Assembly: GCF_008831285.2 (NCBI RefSeq)
Contig: NW_022205085.1
Location: 1-47,686, forward strand
Reading direction: 5' to 3'
Length of the DNA stretch: 47,686 bases
Source: Nymphaea colorata
Taxonomy: Eukaryota; Streptophyta; Magnoliopsida; Nymphaeales; Nymphaeaceae
The notes below the pieces were generated by a model that saw only the letters and a program-made list of their open reading frames with translations, was not told the DNA's origin and searched no databases. The position numbers and the translations under genes are program-made. Numbering within the stretch: position 1 is the stretch's first letter; every line of letters starts with the position of its first letter. Below, piece after piece: positions 11,301 to 22,586 of the stretch.

Positions 11301-13293
11301 TCTTCTAAAGAGGATGACTGGATTAGTCTTCCTTTTTCAAGGACAAACCAGCTTTTAAAGGGCAGGGTTCGTCCTTTTCTTTTAGGTCACCCTTTTCTTT
11401 TCAAAGCACAGAAGGGGAAATAGAGGGGTATGAAAGGGAGGGAGAGGGGCATCGAAAATTTGGAAAAGGCAAAACGAGGGAGAGGAGAGGGGAAAATGAG
11501 AGGGAGAGGGGAAAAAAAGGAAAAAGGGAGAGACAGTGCACAACAAAAAACAGACGATTTTGGCCAGGTGAGGTTGACCAGTGACCACACCTAATGCGCA
11601 TTGACCATGCCTGGGTGCATGTTGGAGTCGCACTTGCATCGCATTGACACGGGTGTGGCACCAAAAATGAAGAATCCGTCTAACTTAGAGACCAATAACT
11701 AAAGCTGAATGAAGCGAGAAAATGAAGCCCATTGACCATTTGAATTTTCCTCCTCAATACTTCTTGAACTACCAGTATAGCCTTTTTTCTCTTATTCTTG
11801 TATTCCTATTAGGTGGGTGGATGAGTGATAAAACAAGTAGTTCTATCTGTGATTTGTTTTCTGCTGTTTGTGCAATAAATTTGTGAAAATGGTTGCCTAG
11901 ACTGACAGAATAATAAAACAAGTAGTTCTATCTGTGGTTTGTTTTCTGCTGTTTGTACAATAAATTTGCGAAAATGGTTGCCTAGACTGACAGAATCCAA
12001 CTGAACTCTAAACACATATTTGACATATAGAAGCTGACCTTCCTGGATTGCTAAGGACCATAGTCACAAATGCAGTCAATATTTTGAAAACTATAATGAT
12101 ATTAAAGCATATAAAATTTTATTTATTCAGGGGCCGGGCTCACTATATTCTAATATTTTTGAAGATAAATACGTGCTGACAATATCACTTTAAGACTGAA
12201 GAGCCTGATGTTTTCAATTATTGTGTTTTATGTATCTTGTAAAGTGCCTTTTGTTATGTAACATATGTTATTTTTTTATACTTCTGATACAAGACTGAAG
12301 CACCAAGATTTTCCAAGATTGGTTGAAAGACCTACACTATCCCCATATTTAACCTTATCCAAGATTCCAAATATGGCTGCACCAGAGATTTGTAGCTATG
12401 GTGGATTAAATACAATACCCTTTTGTTTCCTCCTAATGGTTGCTCGTCCAGGCTTCATGGTTGATGCTGTAGGTATGTCATTTGGACCTGGTGATCCAGT
12501 TATTTGGTTATTTACTATTTAAATAAATAACCACTTCCTCCTTTCTGTTTATTTTTGTTTCTTTTGGTGTGGTTGAGACAGCTGTTGGGAATTTCCATTC
12601 AGAGTTGATGATGTTCAGAAATATTTGCTTCCTTCAATCACCACTGTTCTTGTACATAAAACAGTGTCACTATCTTGTGCAAGCTTTTTATGGTGGCATG
12701 TAATTTCCAAACGAACGGCTGTTGAAATGGTGCTTGCTGTCTTTCTGCATTTTTATGATTTAATCAATTTCTTGCTAGCTTATGGTGCCAGACTACTCTA
12801 ATCTATCTACAATCTTTTGCTAGACCTGCGATGGAGTTCAGATCTTACCAAATTATGTTTCTTGAATTGTATATAATACGAAAGAGCTTGTAAAGCAATG
12901 TCACTTACATGCTTTTAAGGGCCAATTTCAAGTTAATGGCAATTATATATTTCATTTCTTGTTTGAGCATAGTTATTTTGCTTTAGCATTTCTCCAATTT
13001 GACCCATGAATTGCCTGGATTTTTTGGGGAAAAGCCTCTAGTTTATGCAATTTATGCATAAATAGAATAAATTGGAGTAATCCAGTTACATCAAAACCAG
13101 TTACAATTCCAATTAATATTTCTACAATTAAAAATCTTAATTATCTTAATGGATCTTTTATATCTGCTTGCACTTTGAGTTCACTGTATTTCTAATATTC
13201 CTAATATTCCACTTTGGTTTTGATCTTGCAGAAGGTATTCCATCTGTTGAAATTTCTCCGTTTTCTTGTGGTTGGTCAACTTGTGAAAAAAAG
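5328..13293 (+). CDS. IPK: isopentenyl phosphate kinase, N-terminal half (5 exons)
   Basis: IPK phosphorylates isopentenyl (and dimethylallyl) phosphate to the diphosphate. It is an amino-acid-kinase-fold enzyme that feeds cytosolic isoprenoid synthesis in plants. Five exons (5328-5394, 6411-6626, 8756-8853, 10630-10672, 13232-13293) sum to 486 bp, exactly 162 codons, with every phase matching. The translation shows CIVKLGGSAVTHKD at the N-terminal lysine/glycine loop, VVHGA then SFGHFQASRAGVHRGG, AGFVATRIS, LNLEIVRALAKEG and ISPFSCGWST, in the order expected of plant IPK. The family is about 330 residues long, so roughly the second half (the LHGDAV-type segment and the C-terminal nucleotide-binding part) is missing. 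No matching exon is visible between 13294 and the gypsy element at 18.25 kb, or later. The residue split by intron 2 is Trp where the family has Gly. This could be a 5' gene fragment, a pseudogene, or a gene split by repeats. Family identity is strong; functionality is doubtful. Confidence 0.85.
6411..6626 (+). CDS. IPK: IPK exon 2
   Basis: The exon follows acceptor ACAAACTTAG. It is 216 bp, entering with two bases and leaving with one. It encodes GSAVTHKDVLEHINDKD, then DWSKQSGIPP, and ends FIVVHGA. The donor is read as GTTTGA at 6627. The last exon base is T instead of the near-universal G, so the split codon becomes TGG (Trp) where the family has Gly in HGAGSFGH. If the site is not spliced, translation runs on about 15 codons to a stop at 6671. 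Confidence 0.8.
8100..8400 (+). repeat. LTR-like fragment, copy 1
   Basis: Similar along its length to 31100-31390 (shared TTTTAGTGTTTTTCTCTATT, AGAGCTGTTGGA, GGGAGAAATCC, CTGTTTATT, TTTTGTGCTC). The order TATA-like, then AATAAA-like, then a C/T-rich end resembles the R-U5 part of a copia LTR. It lies in IPK intron 2. Confidence 0.5.
8756..8853 (+). CDS. IPK: IPK exon 3
   Basis: The exon is 98 bp between acceptor TTTATAG and donor GTAAGA. It encodes SFGHFQASRAGVHRGG, then LPLVTAGFVATRIS. This carries the SFGH motif with the substrate-phosphate histidine region of IPK. There is no stop or indel, and it ends in phase 0. Confidence 0.85.
8995..9315. mobile_element. possible small element with CGTATAATA-type ends
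   Basis: The left arm has AACACGTATAATATGC and the right arm GCCGTATAATACCCGTACACG, roughly inverted. The middle is T-rich with another ACGTATTATATGCG. It sits in IPK intron 3. Confidence 0.35.
10630..10672 (+). CDS. IPK: IPK exon 4
   Basis: This 43 bp exon lies after acceptor GATCTTCAG and before donor GTAGGT. It encodes VTALNLEIVRALAK plus one base. The short size and both phases agree with its neighbours. Confidence 0.82.
11565..11680. repeat. fragment of the GGGTGCG TIR family
   Basis: The string around AGTCGCACTTGCATCGCATTGACACGGGTG resembles 46570-46610 and the right arm of the element at 38942-39246. It is probably a fragment of the same family. Confidence 0.45.
11826..11995. repeat. 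85-base tandem duplication in IPK intron 4
   Basis: Units 11826-11910 and 11911-11995, each ending GCCTAGACTGACAGAA, differ at about four positions. Confidence 0.85.
13232..13293 (+). CDS. IPK: IPK exon 5, last one found
   Basis: This 62 bp exon lies between acceptor TGATCTTGCAG and donor GTTAGA. It encodes GIPSVEISPFSCGWSTCEKK, matching the SPF-W segment of plant IPK. It ends in phase 0. The next family segment (about 80 residues including the HGD motif) is not visible downstream. Confidence 0.82.
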
Positions 13294-15037
13294 GTTAGAT
13301 GCCTGCAGAAACCCTTGTATTCATTATATTGTATCAGATTAGGATATGCTGCTCCTTGTCCAAATTCTAGTTCGTTTCTGGTTGTTCCTTAAAAAAGTAT
13401 GGTTCATGGAATCTTGGATCATTTTTCCTTTTATCCTTTTCTTTCCTATGGACATTCCAAGGTTCTTCTTAGTTTATTATTATTAATTTTTTTTTTGCTT
13501 CTAAATTTTAATGTTGATGACTGGAAATAGAAGTGGGTTCACATTCTCTAATGCTTAATATTCGTATCCACAGCTAGACATTTAGACCCTGACATTAGGC
13601 TTGAAATTCATATGGCATTTATCACATGACAGGCTTCGGTGTCTAGCATGCCTGGTGCTTGTCCATATTGCTTACAAAATGAGGCATTAGATGTGTATGG
13701 ACGATACTGTTAAATTTAGTTGAATTATGCCTCATGGCAAATTGAAATGATGCGAAATGCAAACCAAGTGCTTTGATAGATGGAAAGGCTAGTGCATGGG
13801 CTGTGTAGCTAGATGGTCTACCTTAGTTCTGTTTTTGTCACTCAAGATGGCAGAAAAATACTTGTACGTCATCTAAATCAGGCATGGTAATTGGGTTCAC
13901 TTCATGCTAGTAATTTTTACTATTACTTGGTTTTCATGTAGCTATTTTTTGCTAAATCTCAAGTTTAATTAAGAAACCTTCATTTGCTTTTGATTTCTAG
14001 AGGAACACAACTTCAATACTTAATTCAGATAAAATAAAAGCCAGAGTCACATTTACGTACAATTATGAGAATGATTGATGATAATGATAGTACAAGTGAA
14101 AACACCTAACGCGTTCAACTTGAGATTTTTAGGGAAGAAGATCAGCAAAGCTGATTTTAGCTAATTGTCGAAACCTTTATGGTCAAAACACCAACTAGTC
14201 AGTCGAATTGTATGTCTGGTTGGCTGTGGGTGTTAACCCAACCAGTTTTAGACCAAAATCATGGCTCTAAAATTAGCCATTAGTCACCGGGCCTTTGATC
14301 AAGTATTCAGCATTCCCAAAAAATAAAAAAAGAAGAAGAAGAAAAACTAAGGAGTCAAAACACTTGACCCTCTTTTTCTATATCTACTGACGAGTTTGTT
14401 TCTTGTTATCTTCCTTTTTTACTTTTTTCTGCCTGCATCGTCTTTTCATACTCTTTTTTTCTTTTTTATCTTTTCCTTTTTTTCCTCCTCCTTTGTCCTT
14501 TTTCTCTTCTTTGTTTTTTTTGTCTTCATGAATTTTACTGAGTTGCTGCCATGCTGTCTACCCTTACTGTTGATGCTTCTTTTTCTTTCTTCTATGAGGC
14601 AAGTGCTGAAGGTTTTTGCTCACTGCCTTTTATTACGCCAGTGACTTTATTTGAACCCTTTAGTAGCATTGGATTGTTACAATGTAGTTTATAACTTTAT
14701 CATCATCAGGTACTATGCATAATAGGTGAACTATGTATTATACTTGATTTACGGTGATTGTTGATATTGTATGTATTCTTCTGATCATTTAATTGTTGTG
14801 TTTCTATATTCTTTTATTGATTTTTCTAAAAGACTGAATCTTCTATTCTCAACTAGTCTGGGTTGGTCTTCTCAGGGGCTTAACTAACATATGGCCTATG
14901 TTTGTCTAGCGGTGGGAAAACCTAGGGATTATGTTTAAGATCTCAAGTGTTAAAGCTCATCTAACAACAGAAAAACCTAAGTATTTGTGTGACATCTCAA
15001 GTGTAAAAGAGGAAGGAAGGTCCAATACCTGTGATTT
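13294..15037. other. no exon seen downstream of IPK exon 5
   Basis: AT-rich with T-rich tracts (14400-14530). A weak inverted pair (GATTTTAGCTAA near 14152, TAAAATTAGCC near 14268) may mark a small element. I looked for IPK exon 6 on the + strand and did not find it. Confidence 0.5.
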
Positions 15038-15305
15038 GGAAAAGAGCTAATGGACATATATACTTGGGTCTAACACTACCTTGTGCCTTTGTTCAGAGTC
15101 AGTTGTGAACAAAAGTAAGCTAAGGGAAACAATAGAATCCAACAGACCAAATGTTGTAGACAGTTCTCATTGAGTTGTTATAATGGAAAAAGAGCTAATG
15201 GTCAGGTATACTTGGGTCTGACACTACCTTGTGCCTTAATCAGAGTCAGTTGTGAACAAAAGTAGGCTAAGGGGAACGATAGAATCCAACAGACCAAATG
15301 TTGGA
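15038..15305. repeat. tandem duplication with about 148-base period
   Basis: AGAGCTAATGG, CTTGGGTCT, ACACTACCTTGTGCC and CAACAGACCAAATGTTG recur in order with roughly 148-base spacing. It lies just upstream of the copia RT remnant and is probably part of that element. Confidence 0.7.
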
Positions 15306-15454
15306 GATAGTTATAATTGGTTTAGAATCATGTTCTATACTCACACTTGAGGCCCACGATGAGAGTTTCAGCCAACAAAATCAAACTAGAAATGCGCTAT
15401 TTAAGGTGGTTAAAAAATTAAGTGTGGCATGAATTTGTCAAAAGGCTTGTATAG

Positions 15455-16030
15455 GAGATATTCAAGATTTACTTAAGGAAGGAAGTCTAGATGGTATAGG
15501 CTGTAGATGGATTTACAAAATTTAAACTGAAAGTTGACAATACTTTAGAAAGGTGAATCCACAAGAGTATAAACTAGATTATGAAGAAACTTTTGCTCTT
15601 GTTGTTAGAATGACCATTGTAGAATCCTAACTGCAACAGCTTCAATTTAAAAGTATTTGTCAAATACATGTTATATCTACCTTTTGGAATCTCAAATTAG
15701 ATGAAAAAGTTCCAATGGATTTTCCTCCTGGTATGAAGGTTCATTAAGGTTAGATGCTTAACTTAATGACGACTCTATATGGACTCAAACAAGCAACAAA
15801 AGTTTTGATTGATTTAGTGGGCTCATGAGTAATTGTGGTTTTTAGATCAGCCTTTTGCGAAGAATATATATGCAAGTATTGCTATCCTTATTATTGAATG
15901 TTTTTGATCTGTGAGTTATTAGAAGTTACAAAAAGAATCAGACCAAATGTCTGTTGAAAAACCAATTTGACATGATCGATTTTGGTTGCTTGACATCTTT
16001 CTTAGGTACTGAAGTTGCTTATTCTGACAG
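15455..16030 (+). mobile_element. Ty1/copia reverse transcriptase remnant
   Basis: Broken frames read GCRWIYKI, PQEYKLDYEETFALVVRMT, DEKVPMDFPPG, TLYGLKQA and later LKNQFDMIDFG with FLGTEVAYSD. These are the ordered landmarks of copia RT. There are many stops. It lies in the same direction as IPK, downstream of exon 5. Confidence 0.85.
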
Positions 16031-18249
16031 ATTAAGCTCTAATAAGTTTGCCTCACATATCATTGTCAGATCTTGACGGTTAAAAAAAAAACAAAAAAAA
16101 AACTAAGACATCAAATGTTATCGGTTTAAAAGTGAAGGTTGATGAGTACCTTTGAAGAATCCAACACCATATAAAAATTGGTTAGAGAACTGATGTATTT
16201 AAATTTTAAGCATAACCTGACCAGAGGTAGCACATGCTATACATGTGGCTAGTCAAATTCAATATAATCCTACATCTGTAAATGTGAGTACAGCTATCTG
16301 TAATTAGATGTGTTTAATTTACACCATTAAGAGATTATTTTCATTGTCATCATGTTTTCTGAATTTAATTGCATATGTATGTTAAGTAATGTACTTATAT
16401 ATGCTACATATGTTAATAATATTCTACAGAATCTACACTCCAGTTTTGTACTGCTTCTTGTATTGTTAGTTTTGTATTTCTCCTGGTTTTATATTTGAAT
16501 TCTTTTGGCCTAAGTCCCCAGTTTGAACAAGTTAGAGCTTCAATTATTTATTAATGGAAACAGACCTGAACTCCTTTCCTTGTTATTAATTCAGTGAGGT
16601 AAGGTTTGGCATATCTAGCTTGATGAGCCTAAGTGTCCTGCACTTTTTGTTTTCAAATGGAAAAATTTAAGCTGGACATGTGTGGATTAACTTGCTGCCA
16701 ATGTAACTAATCCATTTATTTATGCAACAGAAAGTACTGTACTTATCCAAGGCTTCTTGGTGACTGCAGAAAATCTGCAATATTTCTGTAGACAAAATTC
16801 ACAATCAGAACCATCCACCCTACCATCACTCCTTGTAGTATTCACGATCAGAAACATCCACCTTAGCATCACTCCTTGTAGAGTTGTAGTGTAAAACAGC
16901 GCTGGCCATCATCACTATCCTTACATTTAAATTGATGTCATTCAAATTCTACCAGACGTAACCTTAGTAATTGAAACTTGAAAGTGCTAGGCAGGCCTAG
17001 GCAGTGGACCTTAAAAAAAGGACGAGGTGGTGCCTAGGCAGATAACAAATGGTAAATGAAAGGAGGAAAAAAAAAAGAGGTAGAAGGAGAATAAAAAGAA
17101 AAATAAGAACAAAAAAGAAAAAAAACTAGAAAATAAATAATAATGAAAGGCAAAAATAGAAGAAGAAAAAAAAAAGGAGAAAAGGAAAGAATTTTACTTT
17201 CACTTTTTTTACTTGGCAGGCTAGGTGGACCAGCCTAGTCAAAGGAGTGGCTTCTAGGGCCTGGATACCTAGGTGGCTGCCCAGGTGCAATTTTGACTAC
17301 TAAATATATAACAATATGTCATTTGCTAGGAAGCCACAGTCATTATATTTACAAACTCTTTTTTGTGGACATCTGATATTACGAGTCACTAAATCCAGTA
17401 GAAGCCAACCAACTGGATTGATTATGTGAATAACCAATAGAGAACTCATGCTTGCCATCCATAAATTAGAAGATATATTAACCTGTGATTGTGAACTTTA
17501 TTTTTGCTGGTGCTTTCTCAATCTGAGTGCCTTTGTATTTGGACAATTTGGTCCTATACATGCTTTTGCTTCTTCTTCAGTCAGGCTTAGCTGTCTTTGT
17601 CATTGATTGTTTCCATACTCTATAGTTGGACTATATATGTGTTTTTCCCTGTTCCCCTATTGTAGGGATAGGTACCATGTTAAGTTGCATTTGCACAGGT
17701 GGATTGTGTTTCTTGTTGGTAAATGCAGGTCTTGTCTTCTTCACCTTTGAAATACATGTGATTGACTTTTGTTTGTTTATTTGATTGGTGAAGAAACTAG
17801 CAGCAAGATCTAAAGAAACAATCTTTTGAGTAAGTTTTTTACAGAATCAGACAAAGCAAACTAGATTGAGTTAAGTTCAGGTTGAATTCCAGAAAATGTT
17901 TTAGCTAACTAAACTAGATTGCCTTTTGGATGTGCATGGTGTCACAATGCCAAATTGCCAATATGGCTGCCTTCAAGATATAAAAGAAGAAAATGGAAAG
18001 GGCTATATGAGAAAAGGAATGGTTGCAGCCTTCTCTTGTATTGCTCTTCTATACATATATATCTTTTGTCATGTCAGGTATATGAATGCTCTTATTACAA
18101 ACAAGTACATGGCAATAAGTTTTATTTTGCAGAAATTACACAAATGTCCCCAATCAATGCAAAGAATGCACTATTAGTGCTGAAAATTTCAATATTATGA
18201 ATCCCAACTTGATCACCTATAGTCTATGTGGCTTCATGATATTTGACCA
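16031..18249. other. no gene recognised
   Basis: Apart from the possible TIR element at 16965-17302 there are two overlapping open frames at 17919-18200 that match no family I know. A 45-base imperfect repeat (ATCAGAA.CATCCACC..A.CATCACTCC) occurs at about 16804 and 16849. Confidence 0.5.
16965..17302. mobile_element. possible small TIR element (CCTAGG-rich)
   Basis: The ends TAGTAATTGAAACTTG and (inverted) TAGTAGTCAAAATTG are similar, and subterminal GGCAGGCCTAGGC-like strings occur in both arms around a purine-rich centre. No clear target duplication was seen. Confidence 0.4.
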
Positions 18250-18422
18250 TAATCAACAAGCATGCTTAATTAGGGTAAATCTCAAGCTTAAGTACCATTA
18301 ATAACGGGTCCGGACTGGACCGACTCATACTGAAATCAGATCCATACTGAAAACATCAAATAACAAGACCTAGTAGAAATAAACTACTATTGCTCCCCAT
18401 GATCCCTATATGGATCGTAACA
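18250..18422 (-). repeat. 3' LTR start and polypurine tract, gypsy element 1
   Basis: On the - strand a polypurine run (AAGGGGGGAG, 18427-18436) is followed by TGTTAC at 18422, the expected LTR start. The other end is not defined, since no second LTR exists for comparison. I place it arbitrarily near 18250. Confidence 0.5.
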
Positions 18423-18450
18423 ATTACTCCCCCCTTATAACACCTTGTCC

Positions 18451-19920
18451 TCAAGGTGTGAATGATGGAAACCGCTTCTGTATGTCCTCCGAATCTTCCC
18501 ATGACGCTGATAACTCCTCCTCAGAGAGCCACTCAATCAGCCACTGTACCGTCCATTTTCCATTCACCTTGAGTTGTTGTACTCCTACTAGACGTAGGGG
18601 TTGGATGCCAAAGGCGATCGCCAAGGCGGGGGCGGCTACAACTTCACTTTCTGTCGGTGGCTTGAGGCACGCTTTGAGTTTTGAAACATGAAAGACCGGG
18701 TGTATGGTGCTGCCCAATGGTAACTGTAATTCGTAGGCGAGATTCCCGATCCTCTTTAAAATCTGATAAGGACCAACATACCTTGACAACAACTTACTTT
18801 GGCCTGCCCCTCGCATACCTAGCAACCGTTGGGGGGGTTGTCTTAGGAAAACCCAATCCCCTTCTTGAAATTGAAGTGCTCGATGGCGACGGTTGTACTG
18901 GATCACCATGCGATTCCGTGCTGCTGACAGGTGTTCCTTAAGATCCTTAAGAATCACATCGCGACACCTCAACTCCGTATCAACCAGCTCATCACGTGCT
19001 GTCCCCAATTGATATCGGCGAATAGTCGGAGGAGGGCGCCCATAGACTACCTCAAAAGGGGTGGTGTTCGTGGATGTATGCCAACTGGTATTGTAAGTGA
19101 ACTCTGCCCATGATAGATAGTTGACCCAGGTTTTGGGTCGCTCCCCCACAAAGCATCTCAAATAAGTCTCAAGACTTCGGTTTACGACCTCTCTCTGCCC
19201 ATCCGTTTGCGGGTGATATGTTGGACTCATCTTAAGTTGAGTCCCCTGCAGTTTGAAATACTCCTGCCAAAAAGCACTAAGGAAAATCGAGTCACGGTCA
19301 CTTACAATGGAGTGTGGCATACCGTGAAGCTTCTCCACGTGCTCTTGAAAGGTCTGCGCTACTGTTTTGGCTGAAAAGGGGTGTGAGAGCGCTATAAAGT
19401 GGGCATATTTGGAGAGCCTATTTACTACCACCAATATAACAGATTTTCCCCGAGAGCGGGGTTATCCCTATATGATGTCCATGGATATGTCTTCCCAAAT
19501 TTGCTCAGGAAGAGGAAGTGGCTATAAGAAGCCAGCAGGTCGCGTGGTCTCATACTTATTGCATTGACATACATCACATTGTCGCACATAATCCCGCACG
19601 GCGCGCTTCATTCCCGACCAGAAAAATGCCGTCCTTAAACGCCGATAAGTCCCTTCCACTCCTTCATGGCCCGCGCTCTTCGAGTCATGATAATGTGAGA
19701 TTAAAATACCTGGCAGATTTGTCTTGGGCGGGATAAATACACGGCTACGAAAGTAGAGGTAAGGAGGGCGCCACTCGTAACCATATCGTCTCGTCGGATT
19801 CTGTAGAAGGTCAGTTCGTATTCTTTGAACTGACGCTGCTGACTGGTCGGCCTGCTGAATGTTTGTCCAAATGTTGCACTGAATGGCTGATAGAGTCCAG
19901 AAGCCGTGCCCCTCCTGCAC
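18451..19920 (-). pseudogene. gypsy integrase and chromodomain
   Basis: 19522-19920 holds the HHCC zinc finger (H-x3-H region and CDVCQ). 18451-19434 holds VVVNRLSKYAHFIALSHPF (Asn where Asp is usual), IVSDRDSIF, YHPQTDGQREVVNR, VVYGRPPPTIR and a C-terminal chromodomain. The 19435-19521 link carries stop codons around the SMD segment, so the two parts are no longer one protein. Confidence 0.87.
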
Positions 19921-19940
19921 CTATCGAGAGAGACCGTCTG

Positions 19941-20624
19941 CTACTGGGTTTCTTTCCCGCTGCGATGCCTAATCTCAAAATCAAAGCTGAGCAGTTTCAT
20001 GACCCAACGCTGCATTGCCGGTACCAATGTTTTCTGTTGTAGGCTGTGATGATCTGTGAGCACCACAAATTTCGTACCCAACAAATAATGTCGCCATCTA
20101 AGGACCGCCAATACCATAGCAATGGGTTCGCGCTTGTAGGCTGATTTGCTGCTGAACGTGGGTCCCATGGCGCGACTGAAAAATGCTATCGGATGTCGGT
20201 CTTTGCTCAAAACTGCGCCCACCCCTGTGTCAGATGCGTCTGTCTCCACCTCAAACTGCACGTTGAAATCGGCCATGCATAGAACTGGTGCTGTGGTGAT
20301 AGCCTCCTTGAGTTTGTCGAATGCCACCTTGGCCTGGTCAGTCCATCGAAACCGATCCCTTTCTGTGAGGTAGGTCAAGGGCGTTGCGATACTTCCAAAG
20401 TTGTGCATGAACTCATGATAGTATCCTGCCAATCCTAGGAACCCGCGTAGTTCCCGAACGAACTGAGGAATGGCCCAATTACGCACTGCCAGTACCTTAG
20501 CCTCTTCCATCTTCACGCTACCGTTGCCAATCACGTGGCCGAGATACGTGACTTCACTCATGCCGAATGAACACTTAGAGAGTTTGGCGTGAAGGGAGTG
20601 TTGTCGCAACGTAGAGAGCACCAC
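19941..20624 (-). pseudogene. gypsy RT thumb and RNase H
   Basis: It encodes KCSFGMSEVTYLGHVIG, LRGFLGLAGYYHEFM, then FEVETDASDTGVGAVLS, KSAYKREPIAMVLA and FVVLTDHHSL. The first RNase H aspartate (TDAS) and the TDH motif are present. Confidence 0.87.
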
Positions 20625-20635
20625 CTGCAGATGAT

Positions 20636-20962
20636 TTAAATGCTCCTCTTCTCTGCACTAAATACAAGGATGTCATCAAAGAAGGCCAGTACGAACCTAT
20701 GCAGGTATGGCTGGAAGATATCGTTCATGGGTGACTGGAACGTCGCAGGAGCGTTCGTGAGGCTGAACGGCATCACTCGAAACTCATAATGTCCATCTGG
20801 GGTTAAGAATGCTGTCTTAGGGACATCTTGTGGCACGATCCGTATCTGGTGGTACCCTGCTCGAAGATCCAGCTTCGAAAATAGGGCTGCCCCCCTGAGT
20901 TCATCAAGGAGATCTTCCACGATGGGCAGAGGATGACGATCCTTCACTGTTAGGGCATTCAA
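20636..20962 (-). pseudogene. gypsy reverse transcriptase palm
   Basis: It encodes [47 protein letters not shown] and FFDDILVFS. The usual Y of YxDD is F and the usual MPFGLTNAP has Ser. It is bounded by frame breaks on both sides. Confidence 0.87.
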
Positions 20963-20986
20963 GGCACGGTAGTCTACACAAAACCG

Positions 20987-22400
20987 TCAGTTTCCATCCT
21001 TCTTGCGCACCAGGAGGGCAGGAGACGCAAACGGGCTGCGACTAGGCTGGATAATTCCCTGTTCTAACATTTCTTGCACCAATCGAGTTAGTGTATCACG
21101 TTGGGTCGGGTTATACTTGTATGGTCTCCTTTTCACTGCATCTGCCCCGGGATGTAGCTCTATATGGTGGTCATAGGCGCGCGAAGGAGGCAACCCATGA
21201 GGGACACTGAACACATCTGAAAACTCTTCCAACAGGGCCGGTAGTCGTGCACTGGTGAGGGTGGGTTCTGACCTCTCCTTCCCCTCCGCGCTGGTCATGA
21301 GGAGCATGTACGAAGCAACCGCTCCCTGCAACATTTTGGAGGTGGCGGTCTCTTGAACTAGTTGTCTTGGAGGAGCTGACAGGGTTAGGCGCTTCCCATC
21401 CGGTTGCGTAAGGTGCATTCTCATGTTAACGAAGTTCCACACGACCTCGCCCAGCCCTTTCAACCATTGGATGCCCAAAACGAGGTCCGCCCCGACCATT
21501 GCTAGTGTATACAACTGTACCAAAAACCCATGGCCCTGTAATTCCAATTTCTCGTCGGTGCACCGCCCCTTACATTTTAAGGTGCTTCCATCTCCCACGA
21601 CCACATCAAAAGCCGACTGCTGGTTGATTTCACACCCCAGGGCTCTAGCGGACTTCTCACAGATGAAGTTATGCGTGGACCCTGTATCCACAAGTACACT
21701 GACCTTCCGACCGCGGAGTCGGCCCTCCACTTGCATCAATTGAGGCACTTCATGTCCCGATAGGGCATGGAGGGATATTTCGGGCGACTGGGCAAACTCT
21801 CCTTCACCTTGTCTCCGTTCCCCAATAGTCTCCGTCGGGGCGTCCTCCCCTTCTTCTTCGACTAGGTACATATGAAAGCATCTACATTCGTGGCCCGATG
21901 TCCACGGTTGATCACAATGGAAGCAAATATTTTGATGTCGTTTTTCCCTTATTTGTTCCGGGGTCAGACGACGAATAATAGGGCGGTTTGCTGGTTTGGT
22001 TAAGTTCTTCCGGCCGGGTTGTATTTCCGAATTCGTAGTTGCTGCCCCGTGAGGACGAACCCCAGCTGCCCCTCGCCCGAGGCTTTGATATCGCTGCTGC
22101 TTTTCCTCCACCATATGGGCTATCGCAAAACAGTCATGCAAATTGAGGGGGTCACATGCCTTGCACCTCAATATGAATTTCCTCTTTGAGTCCCCCAACA
22201 AAGGTACCAATCAAAGCTTCTATTGGCCATCCCCGAACCATATTGCTAAGTTCTTCGAAACGCTCCTGGTAGTCTTCAATCGACCCCGTCTGACGTATTT
22301 TGGAGAGTTCCTGATTGTAATCAACATAAGCTGAAGGTCCGAAACGCGCCGCCATGGCTGAGATCAAGGTCCTCCTATCTGGTCGTCCGTGTTGAACCAT
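20987..22400 (-). pseudogene. gypsy gag-protease and start of RT
   Basis: Two overlapping frames (22152-22400 and 20987-22210) give the retrotransposon gag domain (YQERFEELSNMVRGWP), the zinc knuckle near 21900-21950, the DTGS protease site near 21680 and the RT lead-in RRPYKYNPTQRD with SPFASPALLVRKKDG. The frame switch sits at about 22170. Confidence 0.85.
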
Positions 22401-22586
22401 GTCAAGGACGCAGCATCAACCATGTCAAACAGAGATTGAATGAGTCAAGGAACCATGTCAAGGACGCAGCGTCAACCATGTCAAACAGAGATTGAATGAG
22501 TCAAGGAGTGTCATGAACTCATGATGTATTGAAAGCATGTTCAAGTTCATGCAAATTGACGCAACATGGAAGCAATGAAAGGCCGG
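22395..22586. repeat. 56-base tandem pair plus dispersed repeat at the gag break
   Basis: 22395-22450 and 22451-22506 are near-identical 56-base units. From 22457 to 22586 the sequence matches 45982-46103. The junction with gypsy gag is at about 22400, so this repeat replaced the 5' part of the element. Confidence 0.75.

Larger units (their letters stand above)
5395..13231 (+). other. IPK introns 1-4
   Basis: The four introns are 5395-6410, 6627-8755, 8854-10629 and 10673-13231. All are T-rich on the + strand with GT..AG ends. Intron 2 holds an LTR-like fragment (8100-8400). Intron 3 holds a possible small TIR element (about 8995-9315). Intron 4 holds a GA-rich tract (11400-11540), a TIR-family fragment (11565-11680) and an 85-base tandem duplication (11826-11995). 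An open stretch at 12265-12522 in intron 4 matches nothing I recognise. Confidence 0.6.
18250..22400 (-). mobile_element. decayed chromodomain Ty3/gypsy retrotransposon
   Basis: Read on the - strand the order is gag, protease, reverse transcriptase, RNase H, integrase, chromodomain, polypurine tract, 3' LTR start. This is the gypsy order of the Reina/Tekay-like chromovirus group. Gag keeps a zinc knuckle (CFHCDQPWTSGHEC). Protease has VLVDTGSTHNF. Reverse transcriptase has FFDDILVFS. RNase H has ETDASDTGVG. Integrase has the HHCC finger, VSDRD and the E of GQREVV. The chromodomain ends in WEDSEDIQKRFPSF. The coding path is broken into at least five frames with stops. The N-terminal part of gag and the whole 5' LTR are absent, replaced at about 22401 by an unrelated repeat. 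It cannot move by itself. Confidence 0.9.

Noticed and set aside
12265-12522. An 85-codon open frame in IPK intron 4 that contains a VDAV string slightly like the family's HGDAV
   Set aside because: It lies before exon 5, is out of order for IPK, and the rest of the translation does not match the family.
18410-21743. Several + strand open frames across 18.4-21.7 kb
   Set aside because: All are antisense shadows of the gypsy polyprotein.
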